A stretch of DNA of 43,377 nt. Source: Iamia sp038233075. Its GTDB lineage: Bacteria > Actinomycetota > Acidimicrobiia > Acidimicrobiales > Iamiaceae. The stretch is from assembly GCA_038233075.1 (NCBI GenBank), contig JBBSMQ010000031.1, positions 1-43,377 of the forward strand, written 5' to 3'. The position numbers and the translations under genes are program-made. A model generated the notes under the pieces. The model ran no database searches, had not been told where the DNA came from, and saw only the letters and a list, made by a program, of their open reading frames with translations. Positions 33,452 through 43,097 of this stretch are shown here, one piece after another. Each line of letters opens with the position of its first letter. The stretch's first letter is position 1.

Positions 33452-34803
33452 CCCTGCGAGTCAGTCCCGCTGATGTCGTGGCGTCTTCGACGTCACCGCT
33501 CGTGTCGATCGCGCCCTGGTGGAAGCGGGTTCGACTGGGGGACCTTGTCGACGTGACCAACGGCGCCCCCTACAAGTCAGAGCAGTTCAACACGGACGGC
33601 CGCGGGCTTCCCGTCATACGAATTCGTGACGTTGGAAAGCCGAAAGCCTCGACCTTCTATGACGGGGAGTACGAGGATCGGCACTTAGTGGAGCACGGGG
33701 ACCTTCTGGTCGGCATGGATGGCGACTTCCGCGCCGCCCGCTGGGCTGGGCCGCGATCGCTGCTGAACCAACGGGTGTGCCGCCTTCGTCTAAGAGACCA
33801 GATGGCCTACTCCGATGGTCTACTCACCCACGTCGTCCAGCCTTACCTGGACGAGATCCACAAGGTGACCTCAGTCGTCACCGTGAAGCACCTGTCTTCG
33901 AAGACCATCGAAGATCTCCCCATTCCCCTCCCGCTGCGAACCGAGCAGGAACGGATCGTCGCCGCCATCGAAGAACACCTCTCCCGCCTCGACGCCGCCG
34001 AGGCCTCCGTTGACGCCGGGAAGGGCCGGCTCGACTCACTTCGTCTCGCCAGCCTTGGCCCGGTAGCGGACGCGCCTTCTCAGAAGATCGGGGACCTCCT
34101 ACTTGCATCCAACTACGGCACCTCGGCGAAATGCAGCTACGAGGCCTCAGGTCCCCCTGTGCTCCGGATCCCGAACATTCGCGAGCGCAGGGTCGCGATG
34201 GACGACCTCAAGTTTGCTCGCGACTCTCAACGCGTAGGGCGCTCGTCCTTCGTTGCCGATGGGGATGTGCTGGTGGTTCGAACGAACGGGAGCCGCAACC
34301 TCATTGGTCGAACCGCAATGGTGCGATCCCCGGCGCGCAATCTGGCATTTGCGTCGTACCTGATTCGCCTCAGCTTCGATCCCTTGCGAGTTCTTCCGGA
34401 GTATGCCTCGATGATGTTGGAATCGCCTGCGCTCAGGCGAGAGATCGAGGGCCGAGCGGCCTCATCGGCCGGCCAGTACAACCTCTCGCTCTCGAAGCTC
34501 AACACCTTGGAGATCCCCGTCCCTGACCTTGCTGACCAGAAGCGCCTCGTCGCCGAGTTCACGGCGGTCGAACGAGATGCCGAGGTGGTGCGCGTATCTC
34601 TGGATCGTGCTGGGAGAAGGGGCGCAGCGCTCCGGCGCTCGATCCTGGCAGCGGCGTTCTCGGGACGGTTGGTGGCGCAGGACCCATCAGACGAGCCGGC
34701 GGACGTGTTGTTGGCACGGATCGCCGATATGCGGTCTACGTCCGGCAGCAAGAGCAAGGCCAGGGCCAGGACCTTGACCCCACAGAAGGAGAGCTCATCG
34801 TGA
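33448..34803 (+). CDS. hsdS: Type I restriction-modification specificity subunit HsdS
   Basis: A 451-residue protein with two target-recognition domains, each followed by a conserved helix: the first ends near LPLRTEQERIVAAIEEHLSRLDAAEASV, the second near IPVPDLADQKRLVAEFTAVERDAEVV and RRSILAAAFSGRLVAQDP. Each domain shows the typical LGDLVDVTNGAPY or KIGDLLLASNYGT start. It determines the bipartite DNA site. Base composition in the recognition domains is less GC-rich than the neighbours, normal for frequently exchanged HsdS. It overlaps both hsdR and hsdM by 4 nt. The recognised sequence cannot be predicted here. Confidence 0.93.
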   Translation: MTLRVSPADVVASSTSPLVSIAPWWKRVRLGDLVDVTNGAPYKSEQFNTDGRGLPVIRIRDVGKPKASTFYDGEYEDRHLVEHGDLLVGMDGDFRAARWAGPRSLLNQRVCRLRLRDQMAYSDGLLTHVVQPYLDEIHKVTSVVTVKHLSSKTIEDLPIPLPLRTEQERIVAAIEEHLSRLDAAEASVDAGKGRLDSLRLASLGPVADAPSQKIGDLLLASNYGTSAKCSYEASGPPVLRIPNIRERRVAMDDLKFARDSQRVGRSSFVADGDVLVVRTNGSRNLIGRTAMVRSPARNLAFASYLIRLSFDPLRVLPEYASMMLESPALRREIEGRAASSAGQYNLSLSKLNTLEIPVPDLADQKRLVAEFTAVERDAEVVRVSLDRAGRRGAALRRSILAAAFSGRLVAQDPSDEPADVLLARIADMRSTSGSKSKARARTLTPQKESSS

Positions 34804-36260
34804 GTGGTGATCCGAAGGCGATGGCGCAGAAGTTGTGGGACTTCTGTGATGTGCTGCGCGACGACGGGTTGTCCTACGGGGACTACATCGAGCAGCTCAC
34901 CTACCTGCTGTTCCTGAAGATGGCCGACGAGCAGTTCATGCTGCTCGGCGAGGAGCGGGTGGTGCCCGAGGGGCTCGACTGGCCGTCGCTGTTGCAGTTG
35001 TCGGGTCCGGACCTGGAGCGGCACTACAACGAGATCCTCACCAGCCTAGGGGCGGGCGAGGACATGTTGGCGGTGGTGTTCCGCAAGGCCCGCAACAAGA
35101 TCCAGAGCCCCGCCAAGTTGGAGCAGCTCATCCGTGACTTCATCGACGAACACGAGTGGCTGAGCCTCGATGCTGACCTCAAGGGCGACGCGTATGAGGC
35201 GCTCATCGAGAAGACGGCACGGGAGGGCGCCAGGGGAGCGGGCCAGTACTTCACGCCCCGGGCGCTGATCTCGGCCATGGTCGAGGTGATGGCACCGAAG
35301 CCGTCGGATCGGATCTGTGACCCGGCGTGTGGGACCGGCGGGTTCTTCCTCGGGGCGTACCGATCGATCGTCGAGCGGTTCTCGCCGCTCGACCCTGACC
35401 AGCGCGAGCACCTGCGGTCGGGTGCGTTCACCGGCTGGGAGATCGCCGAGCTGCCGGCCCGGCTGTGCGCCATGAACATGCTGCTGCACGGGATCGAGAG
35501 TCCCGACTCCGACTCGCCGGTGCACGTCGACGATGCCCTGCGTGACGACCCCGGGGTCCGTTTCGACATGGTGCTGTCGAACCCGCCGTTCGGCCGGTCG
35601 TCGTCGGACAGTTACGAGCGGGAGACCTTCTGGACCACCACCCGCAACAAGCAGCTCAACTTCGTGCAGCACATCGTCGGCCTGCTCAAGGTCGGCGGCA
35701 CCGCGGCGGTGGTGGTGCCCGACAACGTGCTGTTCGAGGCCGGTGCCGGCGAGACCATCCGTCGGCGGCTGCTGCACGACTGCGATGTTCACACCATCCT
35801 GCGTCTGCCGACCGGGATCTTCTACGCCCAGGGCGTGAAGGCCAACGTGGTCTTCTTCGAGCGTCGCGAGGGCGCCGGGCACCCGTGGACCCGCGACGTA
35901 TGGGTGTATGACCTGCGCACCAACCAGCACTTCACGCTCAAGCAGAACCCGATCCGCCGGGCCGACCTCGACGAGTTCGTGGCCTGCTACCGGCCCGGCC
36001 AGCGCCACCTGCGGGTCGAGTCCGAGCGGTTCAAGAAGTTCACCTATGACGAGCTGATCGAGCGAGACAAGGTCAGCCTCGACGTGTTCTGGCTTCGCGA
36101 CGAGAGCCTGGAGGACACCGACAACCTCCCCGCCCCCGGCGTCATCGCCGCCGAGATCGTCGAAGACCTCGAAGCCGCCCTGGAGGAGTTCCGAGCCCTC
36201 GCCGACTCACTCCAATCCGTCGGCGTCACCGTCGAACCAGAAGGGGCAGAGCTCGCATGA
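34800..36260 (+). CDS. hsdM: Type I restriction-modification methyltransferase subunit HsdM
   Basis: A 486-residue N6-adenine methyltransferase. The N-terminal helical domain includes LWDFCDVLRDDGLSYGDYIEQLTYLLFLKMADE. The SAM-binding motif is DPACGTGGFFLGAY (about residue 178) and the catalytic motif IV is SNPPFG (about residue 260). With HsdS it protects host DNA by adenine methylation. GTG 34800 overlaps the hsdS stop (GTGA). It is the last gene of the R-S-M operon; about 85 bp separate it from the first DUF262 gene on the same strand. Confidence 0.95.
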   Translation: MSGDPKAMAQKLWDFCDVLRDDGLSYGDYIEQLTYLLFLKMADEQFMLLGEERVVPEGLDWPSLLQLSGPDLERHYNEILTSLGAGEDMLAVVFRKARNKIQSPAKLEQLIRDFIDEHEWLSLDADLKGDAYEALIEKTAREGARGAGQYFTPRALISAMVEVMAPKPSDRICDPACGTGGFFLGAYRSIVERFSPLDPDQREHLRSGAFTGWEIAELPARLCAMNMLLHGIESPDSDSPVHVDDALRDDPGVRFDMVLSNPPFGRSSSDSYERETFWTTTRNKQLNFVQHIVGLLKVGGTAAVVVPDNVLFEAGAGETIRRRLLHDCDVHTILRLPTGIFYAQGVKANVVFFERREGAGHPWTRDVWVYDLRTNQHFTLKQNPIRRADLDEFVACYRPGQRHLRVESERFKKFTYDELIERDKVSLDVFWLRDESLEDTDNLPAPGVIAAEIVEDLEAALEEFRALADSLQSVGVTVEPEGAELA

Positions 36261-36344
36261 CCTGCCACTATCACCGAAATCACTGGATCTGGGTCCCTTC
36301 AGCGGCCTCCTTTGTGCCCGTAGCGGGCCTTCCGGTAAGACCTC

Positions 36345-38045
36345 ATGGCAGGTCTGACCGTGGGTGAGGGCCTCCTGAAGATCCTGCCCGTCGGTGACAT
36401 CGCGGGCGACTTCTTCGTCCCAGCCTACCAGCGCGGCTACCGGTGGGGCGAGCACGAAGTCCGTCATCTGCTTGACGACATCCGAGAAAGCGACGGGGCG
36501 ACCTACTACCTGCAGCCGATCGTGGTGAAGGCTCGTGATGACGGTTCGTGGGAGCTGGTGGACGGCCAGCAGCGCTTGACCACCCTCTACCTCCTCTTCC
36601 GTTACCTCAAGGTCACGCACCTGCCGACGGCGACGACCAACTATTCGATCCACTACGCGACGCGAGAAGGCAGCTCGACCTACCTGGACCAGCTGAGCGA
36701 GGCCGACGCGTCGAGCAACATCGACTTCTTCCACATGTTCGGCGCCTACCGGTGCATCGAGGCCTGGTTCGAGAACCATGGGCATCGGATCACCCGCGAA
36801 GCGACCCGCATGTACGACTTCCTGTTCGGTCCCGTCAAGGTGCTTTGGTACGAGGCTCCGCAGGAGGTCGACTCGACCGAACTTTTCACCCGCCTGAACG
36901 TCGGGCGCATCCCGCTCACGGACGCTGAGCTGGTGAAGGCCCTGCTGCTGAGCCAGAGCCACGCACACCCTGGCCAGGCTGACCGCTCCCCAGAGATCGC
37001 AGCACACTGGGATGCCATCGAGCGTGACCTACGGACGCCCGAGGTCTGGGCGTTCGTGACAGGCGAAATGGGTGAGGAGGCGACGCACATCAGCCTGTTG
37101 CTGGACACGCGTGCGGGCGGCCCCCGTGGGCGGGACCGGCCCCTGTTCCACACCTTCGAGACGCTGCGTGACCGGATCAAGGACGACTCTCAGAGGTTCT
37201 GGCGAGACGTCGTCGGCCTCCACTCGCTGGTGCTGGGGTGGTACGACGACCGCCACCTCTTCCACAAGGTCGGCTATCTGATCGCAGTCGGTCAGACGTT
37301 TGAGGAGCTGGTCGAGCTCTCGGAGGGGAAGGGTCGCAGCGCATTCGAGGCTGCGCTCGACGATCAAATCCGCAGCCACCTCGGACTCTCGATCGGTGAC
37401 CTTGCGAACCTGACCTACGACACGAGCCGCAAGACCTCCGATGTCCTGCTCCTGATGAACGTCGAGACGATCCGACGGATGCAAGATTCCTCAGAGCGGT
37501 ACTCCTTCGGAGCCCACGCCGCTGGCGCGTGGTCGCTCGAGCACATCCATGCTCGAAACGCCGAGGCGTTGAAGACCGTCGAACAGTGGAGGGCGTGGCT
37601 AAGCTTCCATCGGGCGGCGCTGGTCGACCTTCCGAACATCGACGAGGACCACCGGGCGCGCCTGCTCAGCAAGGTCGGCGAGGTGCTGTCGACGGAAGTG
37701 ACCCAGCAGTCCTTCAGTGAGATGGAGAACGAGCTGACCGCACTGTTCTCCCCTGATGAGGAGTCGGACGATGGTGAGGTCCATTCGATCGCCAACCTCG
37801 CACTGCTTGGCCACCGTGACAACGCTGCGTTGAGCAACTCGGTCTTCGAGGTCAAGCGGCGCGAGATCCTCAAGCGCGACAAGGAAGGCTCCTACATTCC
37901 GGCGTGTACCCGCAACGTCTTCCTGAAGTACTTCACGGACGTCAGCCAGCAGCTCCACTTCTGGAGCGCTACGGATCGGCAGGCCTACCTCGAGGCCATG
38001 CAGAGCACCGTCGATCCCTACCTCCAGCCGGAAATGGACGCATGA
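36345..38045 (+). CDS. DUF262 protein with DUF1524/HNH-like C-terminus (GmrSD-type)
   Basis: A 566-residue protein. The DUF262 part has FVPAYQRGYRW (about 24-34), ELVDGQQRLTTLYLLFRY (about 68-85) and FTRLNVGRIPLTDAELVKALLL. The DGQQR motif is the presumed NTPase site. The C-terminal half has WSLEHIHARN (about 396) and later SIANLALLGHRDNAALSNSVFEVKRREIL and YIPACTRNVFLKYF, the pattern of DUF1524 nucleases with an HNH-like active site. GmrSD, BrxU and SspE are known defence proteins with these domains and cut modified or foreign DNA. Its stop overlaps the next DUF262 gene by 4 nt (ATGA). Confidence 0.88.
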   Translation: MAGLTVGEGLLKILPVGDIAGDFFVPAYQRGYRWGEHEVRHLLDDIRESDGATYYLQPIVVKARDDGSWELVDGQQRLTTLYLLFRYLKVTHLPTATTNYSIHYATREGSSTYLDQLSEADASSNIDFFHMFGAYRCIEAWFENHGHRITREATRMYDFLFGPVKVLWYEAPQEVDSTELFTRLNVGRIPLTDAELVKALLLSQSHAHPGQADRSPEIAAHWDAIERDLRTPEVWAFVTGEMGEEATHISLLLDTRAGGPRGRDRPLFHTFETLRDRIKDDSQRFWRDVVGLHSLVLGWYDDRHLFHKVGYLIAVGQTFEELVELSEGKGRSAFEAALDDQIRSHLGLSIGDLANLTYDTSRKTSDVLLLMNVETIRRMQDSSERYSFGAHAAGAWSLEHIHARNAEALKTVEQWRAWLSFHRAALVDLPNIDEDHRARLLSKVGEVLSTEVTQQSFSEMENELTALFSPDEESDDGEVHSIANLALLGHRDNAALSNSVFEVKRREILKRDKEGSYIPACTRNVFLKYFTDVSQQLHFWSATDRQAYLEAMQSTVDPYLQPEMDA

Positions 38046-40384
38046 CCACCGAGAGCCGACGAACCTCATTCTTCGCATTGTGCAATCACGTCCGGCAAGG
38101 TGATGGTGTCGCCGTCGAACGCGTCGAGATCCCGTTGTTCCAGCGTGATTATGCCCAGGGCCGCAAGAGCGATCGGGCCCAACGGATCCGCGACGACTTC
38201 CTCGACGTTCTCCGCACGGCTGTTGCGGATCAGGGTTCGGACCCCGTTGGGTTGGACTTCGTCTACGGCGGGGTTGATGAGGGAACGTTGCGGCCGCTGG
38301 ATGGCCAGCAGCGCCTCACCACCTTGTTCCTTCTGCACTGGTACATCGCTTCCCGCTCGGGGCACCTCGCAGAGGACGACGGGTGGCAAAGCTTCTCCTA
38401 TGCGACCAGGCAAAGCGCTCGGATGTTCTGCGACAGCCTCGTCTCTCACCCACTGCCCCTGGACGAGTGGCCGTCACAGTGGATCAAGGACCAGCCCTGG
38501 TACCTGTTCCTCTGGCGCCACGATCCCACGATCCAGTCGATGCTGGTGGTGCTCGACGCCATCCACGAGCGCTTCGACGATGTCGATGCCGCCACTGCCT
38601 GGTCGAGGCTGACCGATAAAGAGGATCCGGCGATCTGGTTCCTATTGCTGCCGTTGTCTGGCCTCGGCCCTGCAGGGGACCAGGACGTACGGCCGGAGGG
38701 CCTGTACATCAAGATGAACTCGCGGGGAAAGCCGCTCACCGAGTTCGAGAACTTCAAGGCGCACTTTGAGAAGACGATCCAGTGGTCGCCGAGGGCGTCG
38801 GAGCTATCCCTCAAGGTGGACACGACCTGGACGGACGTGTTGTGGCACCTACGGGGTGACGACGGCCTGATCGACGACGAGTTCCTGCGCTACCTGGAGT
38901 TCATCACCGAGGTCTGCGAGTGGCGCGAGGGCCGCGCCGATGGGGCTGGCAAGCGCCTGGGTCCTCGCGCTAGCGCCGTGTTCGGTGAGGGCAACCCACA
39001 ACGCGACACGCATCTCGACTTCCTCTTCGAGGCGCTCGACGTCTGGGATGGTCGATCTATCCCTGAGACCTTCGGGCGTCTGTTCACGTCGACCTACGAT
39101 CATCTTGCGGATCGCCCGAAGGTTCGCATCTTCTTCCGCTCCGACGGCAGCGACCAAGCAACGCTGAACCTCTTCGAAGCATGTTGTCGCTCGTACGGAG
39201 AGGCTCGGGGCCGCACTCGCGCCTTCTCCTTGGGCCAGACCCTTGTGCTCTACGGCGTCGTCCTCCACCTCACCGAGGATTCCGAAGAGTTCCCCCGGCG
39301 AATCCGAGTGCTCCGCAACCTCATCGAAGCGTCGTCCGACGAGCTGCGGCCCGGTCAGATGCCGAAGATCCTCGACGACGTTCACCAGGTCATCCGTTAT
39401 GGTGCCGTCGAAGCCGTGGCCACACTCAATCAAGCGCAGTTGGCGGACGAGCAGCTGAAGTCGACCTTCCTTGAGGAGAAACCTGAGCTGGAGGGGGAGG
39501 TCTTCAGACTCGAGGATCACGAACTACTGCGCGGCAGCCTCGGTGCGTTCAAGCTGAACGCGCTCGGCTTCGAGAAGCGGGCCACCTCGTTCCGTGGACT
39601 CATGTCCCAACCCGAGCTGTGGTCGGACCTTCTCGCCGCGTTGCTCGCCGTCGGCGAGTACCAGCGCCAGCGCGCCAACTCCCGACCGTTCCTCTTCGGC
39701 ACGGACTCCAAGCGCCACGACAGCGCCTGGCGAGACCTGCTGACGGGCAGTAGCCACGAGGCCCTGCGACCGACCAGAGATGTCCTCACTGTGTTCCTCG
39801 AACGCATCGGGGGGACGTCGTCTACCCCGCTAGCAGACGTGCTGGCCGAGATCGTGAAGGAATACCTCGATCTGTGCGAAGAAGCGCAACGCTTCGACTG
39901 GCGGTACTACATGGTCAAGTACCCGAGCATGCGGGAGAAGGGCTCCAGTACATACTTCGCCGAGCGGACGAAGGACACTGAGCCAGCAGCGATGGGGTAC
40001 TCGCTATGCATGCTTCGCGCCGGCGGTCGGGCCCTCAACGGCTACTACCGCGATCCCTACCTCCTGGCGGTCTGGCGTGAGCTAGGTGAAACCGCCCGCG
40101 TGCAGGATGAGTTTTTTGTTGGCTACGAGAGCCAACCTCGCCGCCTGCCTCTCGTACGGAGCGGCGCCGCCATCCGTTGCGTGACACAGGGTTTCGAGCT
40201 TTCTCCGCCACCCTTCGCAGCTGATGCCGAGCGATTCGGCGCCGTCTGCGCCGAGCTCGGCGCAGACGCAGGCAAGGTCGTTTCGCTGGCACAGGTTGAG
40301 GTCAACGGCCGACCGGTCGACACCGTCGATCGAATCCAGGTCGGCGCGGAAATCGTACGACGCCTTATCGGTGCCGACCTCTGA
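38042..40384 (+). CDS. Large DUF262 protein without a visible nuclease domain
   Basis: A 780-residue protein. DUF262 motifs are EIPLFQRDYAQGRKSDRAQRI (about 29-49), RPLDGQQRLTTLFLLHWY (about 82-99) and YIKMNSRGKPLTEFENFKAHFE (about 222). The remaining ~500 residues form a mostly helical C-terminal part with no HNH or PD-(D/E)XK motif that I can see. ATG 38042 overlaps the stop of the upstream DUF262/DUF1524 gene, so the two products are probably made at matched levels and may interact. A restriction or sensing role is inferred from the family and from the adjacent type I system. Confidence 0.85.
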   Translation: MTTESRRTSFFALCNHVRQGDGVAVERVEIPLFQRDYAQGRKSDRAQRIRDDFLDVLRTAVADQGSDPVGLDFVYGGVDEGTLRPLDGQQRLTTLFLLHWYIASRSGHLAEDDGWQSFSYATRQSARMFCDSLVSHPLPLDEWPSQWIKDQPWYLFLWRHDPTIQSMLVVLDAIHERFDDVDAATAWSRLTDKEDPAIWFLLLPLSGLGPAGDQDVRPEGLYIKMNSRGKPLTEFENFKAHFEKTIQWSPRASELSLKVDTTWTDVLWHLRGDDGLIDDEFLRYLEFITEVCEWREGRADGAGKRLGPRASAVFGEGNPQRDTHLDFLFEALDVWDGRSIPETFGRLFTSTYDHLADRPKVRIFFRSDGSDQATLNLFEACCRSYGEARGRTRAFSLGQTLVLYGVVLHLTEDSEEFPRRIRVLRNLIEASSDELRPGQMPKILDDVHQVIRYGAVEAVATLNQAQLADEQLKSTFLEEKPELEGEVFRLEDHELLRGSLGAFKLNALGFEKRATSFRGLMSQPELWSDLLAALLAVGEYQRQRANSRPFLFGTDSKRHDSAWRDLLTGSSHEALRPTRDVLTVFLERIGGTSSTPLADVLAEIVKEYLDLCEEAQRFDWRYYMVKYPSMREKGSSTYFAERTKDTEPAAMGYSLCMLRAGGRALNGYYRDPYLLAVWRELGETARVQDEFFVGYESQPRRLPLVRSGAAIRCVTQGFELSPPPFAADAERFGAVCAELGADAGKVVSLAQVEVNGRPVDTVDRIQVGAEIVRRLIGADL

Positions 40385-40862
40385 CGCGCGGCCCGCTGCA
40401 CCTACTTTCGTGGGTCACCCACTCGTAGTTGATCATCGTGAGGGCCTGGACTGGCCTGGTGCTTCTCGGCGAGCTTTCGGTCGAGGAGCGCGAGTTCGTG
40501 CGCCTGTGTGACCTGCCAGGGCCGAACGTCACACTGAATGCAACGCCGCTGCCGGCGCAAACGCTGATTACGTCGGTCTCGACCTCGACGCCTGGCCTAT
40601 GGCTACGTGTCGTAGGTGATCACGGCTTCCACTGCCACTTCCTCTCGATCCTCGATCTCGACGACGGCATGGACGCTCCAGCTCGCAGTTGATTGCTCGC
40701 CAAAGACCACGACGTTGGGAGGGTGGTCGACGTGGGCCGCGCCTGGGAAACGAATGCCGACACCGCCTACGGCCTCCACCCTTTCGGCCAGGGCGCGGCA
40801 CTCGCAGTTGCCGGCGATCGCGGATTTTCCCCAGTCTCGATCATCGAAACTCCCCAGCTGGT
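40385..40862. other. Interval between the DUF262 pair and the IS21-family element
   Basis: Its right half carries a truncated minus-strand coding fragment (40603-40862). In the left half a plus-strand frame from a TTG at 40429 to 40692 encodes LVLLGELSVEEREFVRLCDL and is moderately codon-biased, but it overlaps the minus-strand fragment and has no recognisable relatives, so I do not call it a gene. Confidence 0.4.
40603..40862 (-). pseudogene. Truncated gene cut off at the IS21 left end
   Basis: The minus strand encodes a well-biased ~85-residue stretch ending in a stop at 40603: SFDDRDWGKSAIAGNCECRA, AERVEAVGGVGIRFPGAAHVD and VVVFGEQSTASWSVHAVVEIED. No start codon is available before the frame meets the IS end, so the 5' part is missing. 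I cannot name the parent family. Confidence 0.5.
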
Positions 40863-40886
40863 TGGCTGGGTGGAGTGGGGCTGAGG

Positions 40887-41678
40887 TTAGGTGTCTGAGG
40901 TGGTGGTCACCGCCTTGCGGAGGTTGTCGGCGCGGGCGCGGTGGGCGCGCATGCGGTAGCTCTCGCCGTCGATGTTGAACACGACGGAGCGGTGCAGGAG
41001 GCGGTCGAGCATGGCGACGGCGACGGTGGGGTCGTCGAAGATCTGGCCCCAGGAGGCGATGCCGAGGTTGGTGGTGAGCACGGTTGATGACTTGAGGTAG
41101 CGCTGGGTGATGACCTGGAACAGCGCCGCTGCTGCTTCGGAGGCGAGGGGCAGGTAGCCGACTTCGTCGATGATGAGCAGGCGTGGCCCGGCGAAGAACC
41201 GCATGGTGGTGGCCCATCTGCCTTCGAGGGCGGCGCGGTGGCAGCGGGCCGCGAGGCCCGCGGCGGTTGTGTAGTAGGTGCGGTAGCCCGCCGCGACCGA
41301 TGCGTGGCCGAGGCCGACGGCGAGCATGGTCTTGCCGACGCCGGGCGGGCCGATGAACAGCACGTTGGTGGCGTCTTCGAGGAACTGCAGGGTGCCGAGC
41401 TCGTTGACCAGTGACCGGTCGACTGAGGGTTGGGCGTCGAAGTCGAAGTCGTCGAGCCGCCAGGGTGCGGGGAGCGACGCGAACCGTTCCAGGCTGGCCC
41501 GGCGGCGTTCTTCGGTGGCGGTGACCTCGACGTCGAGGAGCCGTTCGAGGAAGGCGGTGTGGCCGAGCTTGGCCTTTGCTGCGTGTTCGAGCTCGGCGGG
41601 TAGCGCTTCGGCCGCCGCGGTGAGCCGGAGGTAGGCGAGGTGGCTTCGCAGCTGCTGGTAGGTCGAGCTGTCGGTCAT
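40887..41678 (-). CDS. istB: IS21-family helper ATPase IstB
   Basis: A 263-residue AAA+ ATPase. Walker A is IGPPGVGKTMLAVGLG, Walker B is LLIIDEVGYLPL, and sensor-type STVLTTNLGIASWGQIFDDP with AMLDRLLHRSVVFNIDGESYRMR follows. The N-terminal DNA-binding region is LRSHLAYLRLTAAAEAL. IstB assembles on target DNA and activates the IstA transposase. Its start overlaps the istA stop by 4 nt. All the motifs look intact. Confidence 0.95.
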   Translation of the reverse strand: MTDSSTYQQLRSHLAYLRLTAAAEALPAELEHAAKAKLGHTAFLERLLDVEVTATEERRRASLERFASLPAPWRLDDFDFDAQPSVDRSLVNELGTLQFLEDATNVLFIGPPGVGKTMLAVGLGHASVAAGYRTYYTTAAGLAARCHRAALEGRWATTMRFFAGPRLLIIDEVGYLPLASEAAAALFQVITQRYLKSSTVLTTNLGIASWGQIFDDPTVAVAMLDRLLHRSVVFNIDGESYRMRAHRARADNLRKAVTTTSDT

Positions 41679-43018
41679 GACCCACCTCCGGCGAGCTCGG
41701 CGTAGTGGCCGAGGTCGACGAGGACCGGTTGGCCTTCGCGGCCGAGGAGTCGTGCGGCTTGGGCGATGGCGTCGGGGCCCGGGGGCCGGTTCGCCTTGCG
41801 TTCGCAGGGCCGGTCTGTGCTGAACGCGGAGAGTACGACCCGCTCCAGCGCGGCGTGGTGCTCGACGCTGCGCACGAGGGTCCCGGCGCCGGCCGGAGCG
41901 AGGCGGTGCGCGGCCAGCACCGCGCCGGCGGGCGAACCGATCTCGACGGTGGCCGAGCCCAGCCGGTGCCGCAGCGACAACGTGACGTCGGTGAGGCCGG
42001 GTGGGACCGAGTAGCGGTTCCCTCGGAACGCCACGGTCGCGTTGGCGGCGACGATCCGGGTGACCTCGATGGTCGCAGGGAACGCGACCGGCGGAAGGGC
42101 CAGGAGCGGCTCGGCATCACCGAGCGCGGCGACCGTCGTCTTCGCGCCCGTCGCCGTGCGACGCTCGCGGGCATCGCCGTGGCCGGCGAGGAACCGGTCC
42201 AACGACAGCTGCGCTTCCTCGGGTGTGGTCGCGGTCATGGTCCGCCACCACCGGCCGCACGTGAGCCGCACCGCGGCTTCGACCGCTCCCTTGCGGTTCC
42301 CGCGCCTCGGTGGGCACGGCTCCACGATCGCCCCGTAGTGCTTGGCCACCGGCGCGAACGACGGCTGCACGTCACCGGTGCCCGGCACGATCACCGTGGC
42401 CAGTCGGTCGGTGCGCCACACCCGGGCGGTGCCCCCCAACCGGCGCATCACCGCGTCCATTGCCTCGACCAGATGCGGCTGGTCGAGCGACTCGGCCAGC
42501 ACACCCCGGGTGCGCGACGAGTGCGGCAACGTCCCCAACAGCACGTACGCGGTGGCGCCCCACGGGGCCCGGCGCCGCTCGAACCAGTCCCACTGGATCT
42601 CCTCACCGGCGGGGTGGTCGATGTCGATCGTGTCGCGGCCCTTTACCCCCGCGCACGGCTCGCAGTGGGGTCGCAGACCCTGCTGGCGGACCTGGCGCAC
42701 GAAGCTCGGATAGGACCGGGCGTAGCCCAAAGCGACGACCTCATCGAACAACGCGGTGGCCCACAGATGAGGGTCATCGACGAACCGGGCCCGGATGTAC
42801 GGCACGAAATCAGCCAACGGATCAGCGACCTCGCTGGCCCGGCGACCGGGCTCGCGGTCGCCGTTCAGATAGGAGCGGACCGTCTTGCGGTCGCGCTCGA
42901 GATGGCGGGCGATAGCCGAGATCGACCAGCCCCGTTCCTTCAACGCGTGAACTTCCACATCTTCTCCCTGTGTGAGCATGAGAGGCGGGGCTCCTTCGAT
43001 CTGGACGGCGTCAAGCAC
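41675..43018 (-). CDS. istA: IS21-family transposase IstA
   Basis: A 447-residue DDE transposase (GTG 43018; ATG 42979 is a plausible alternative start). The N-terminal HTH is GWSISAIARHLERDRKTVRSYLNG. The catalytic rve domain has EIQWDWFERR (first Asp), ARVWRTDRLATVI (second Asp) and PPRRGNRKGAVEAAVR (Glu). A C-terminal beta-barrel domain (VAFRGNRYSVPPG) follows. It catalyses strand transfer of the IS21 ends with IstB. Nothing in the frame suggests inactivation. Confidence 0.95.
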   Translation of the reverse strand: MLDAVQIEGAPPLMLTQGEDVEVHALKERGWSISAIARHLERDRKTVRSYLNGDREPGRRASEVADPLADFVPYIRARFVDDPHLWATALFDEVVALGYARSYPSFVRQVRQQGLRPHCEPCAGVKGRDTIDIDHPAGEEIQWDWFERRRAPWGATAYVLLGTLPHSSRTRGVLAESLDQPHLVEAMDAVMRRLGGTARVWRTDRLATVIVPGTGDVQPSFAPVAKHYGAIVEPCPPRRGNRKGAVEAAVRLTCGRWWRTMTATTPEEAQLSLDRFLAGHGDARERRTATGAKTTVAALGDAEPLLALPPVAFPATIEVTRIVAANATVAFRGNRYSVPPGLTDVTLSLRHRLGSATVEIGSPAGAVLAAHRLAPAGAGTLVRSVEHHAALERVVLSAFSTDRPCERKANRPPGPDAIAQAARLLGREGQPVLVDLGHYAELAGGGS

Positions 43019-43097
43019 CGCCAGCGTCGTTGGAGCCCCACCCCGATCGGTGGACCTTGCAGAGGTCCACCCAGCCGCTCAGGGGTGGAGAATTTCA

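Larger units (their letters stand above)
40864..43076 (-). mobile_element. IS21-family insertion sequence (about 2.2 kb)
   Basis: The element carries istA and istB in the usual order with a 4-nt overlap, transcribed leftward. Near the ends GGCTGGGTGGAG (40864-40875) and GTCCACCCAGCC (43065-43076) match as inverted repeats at 11 of 12 positions. A 9-bp hairpin (GGTGGACCT/AGGTCCACC, 43049-43071) lies between the right end and istA. I could not identify a target-site duplication, so the exact boundaries are approximate and the flanks may have been rearranged. Confidence 0.85.

Noticed and set aside
40429..40692. Small plus-strand gene between the DUF262 pair and the IS
   Set aside because: Only a TTG start, no homology recognised, and it overlaps a better coding signal on the minus strand.
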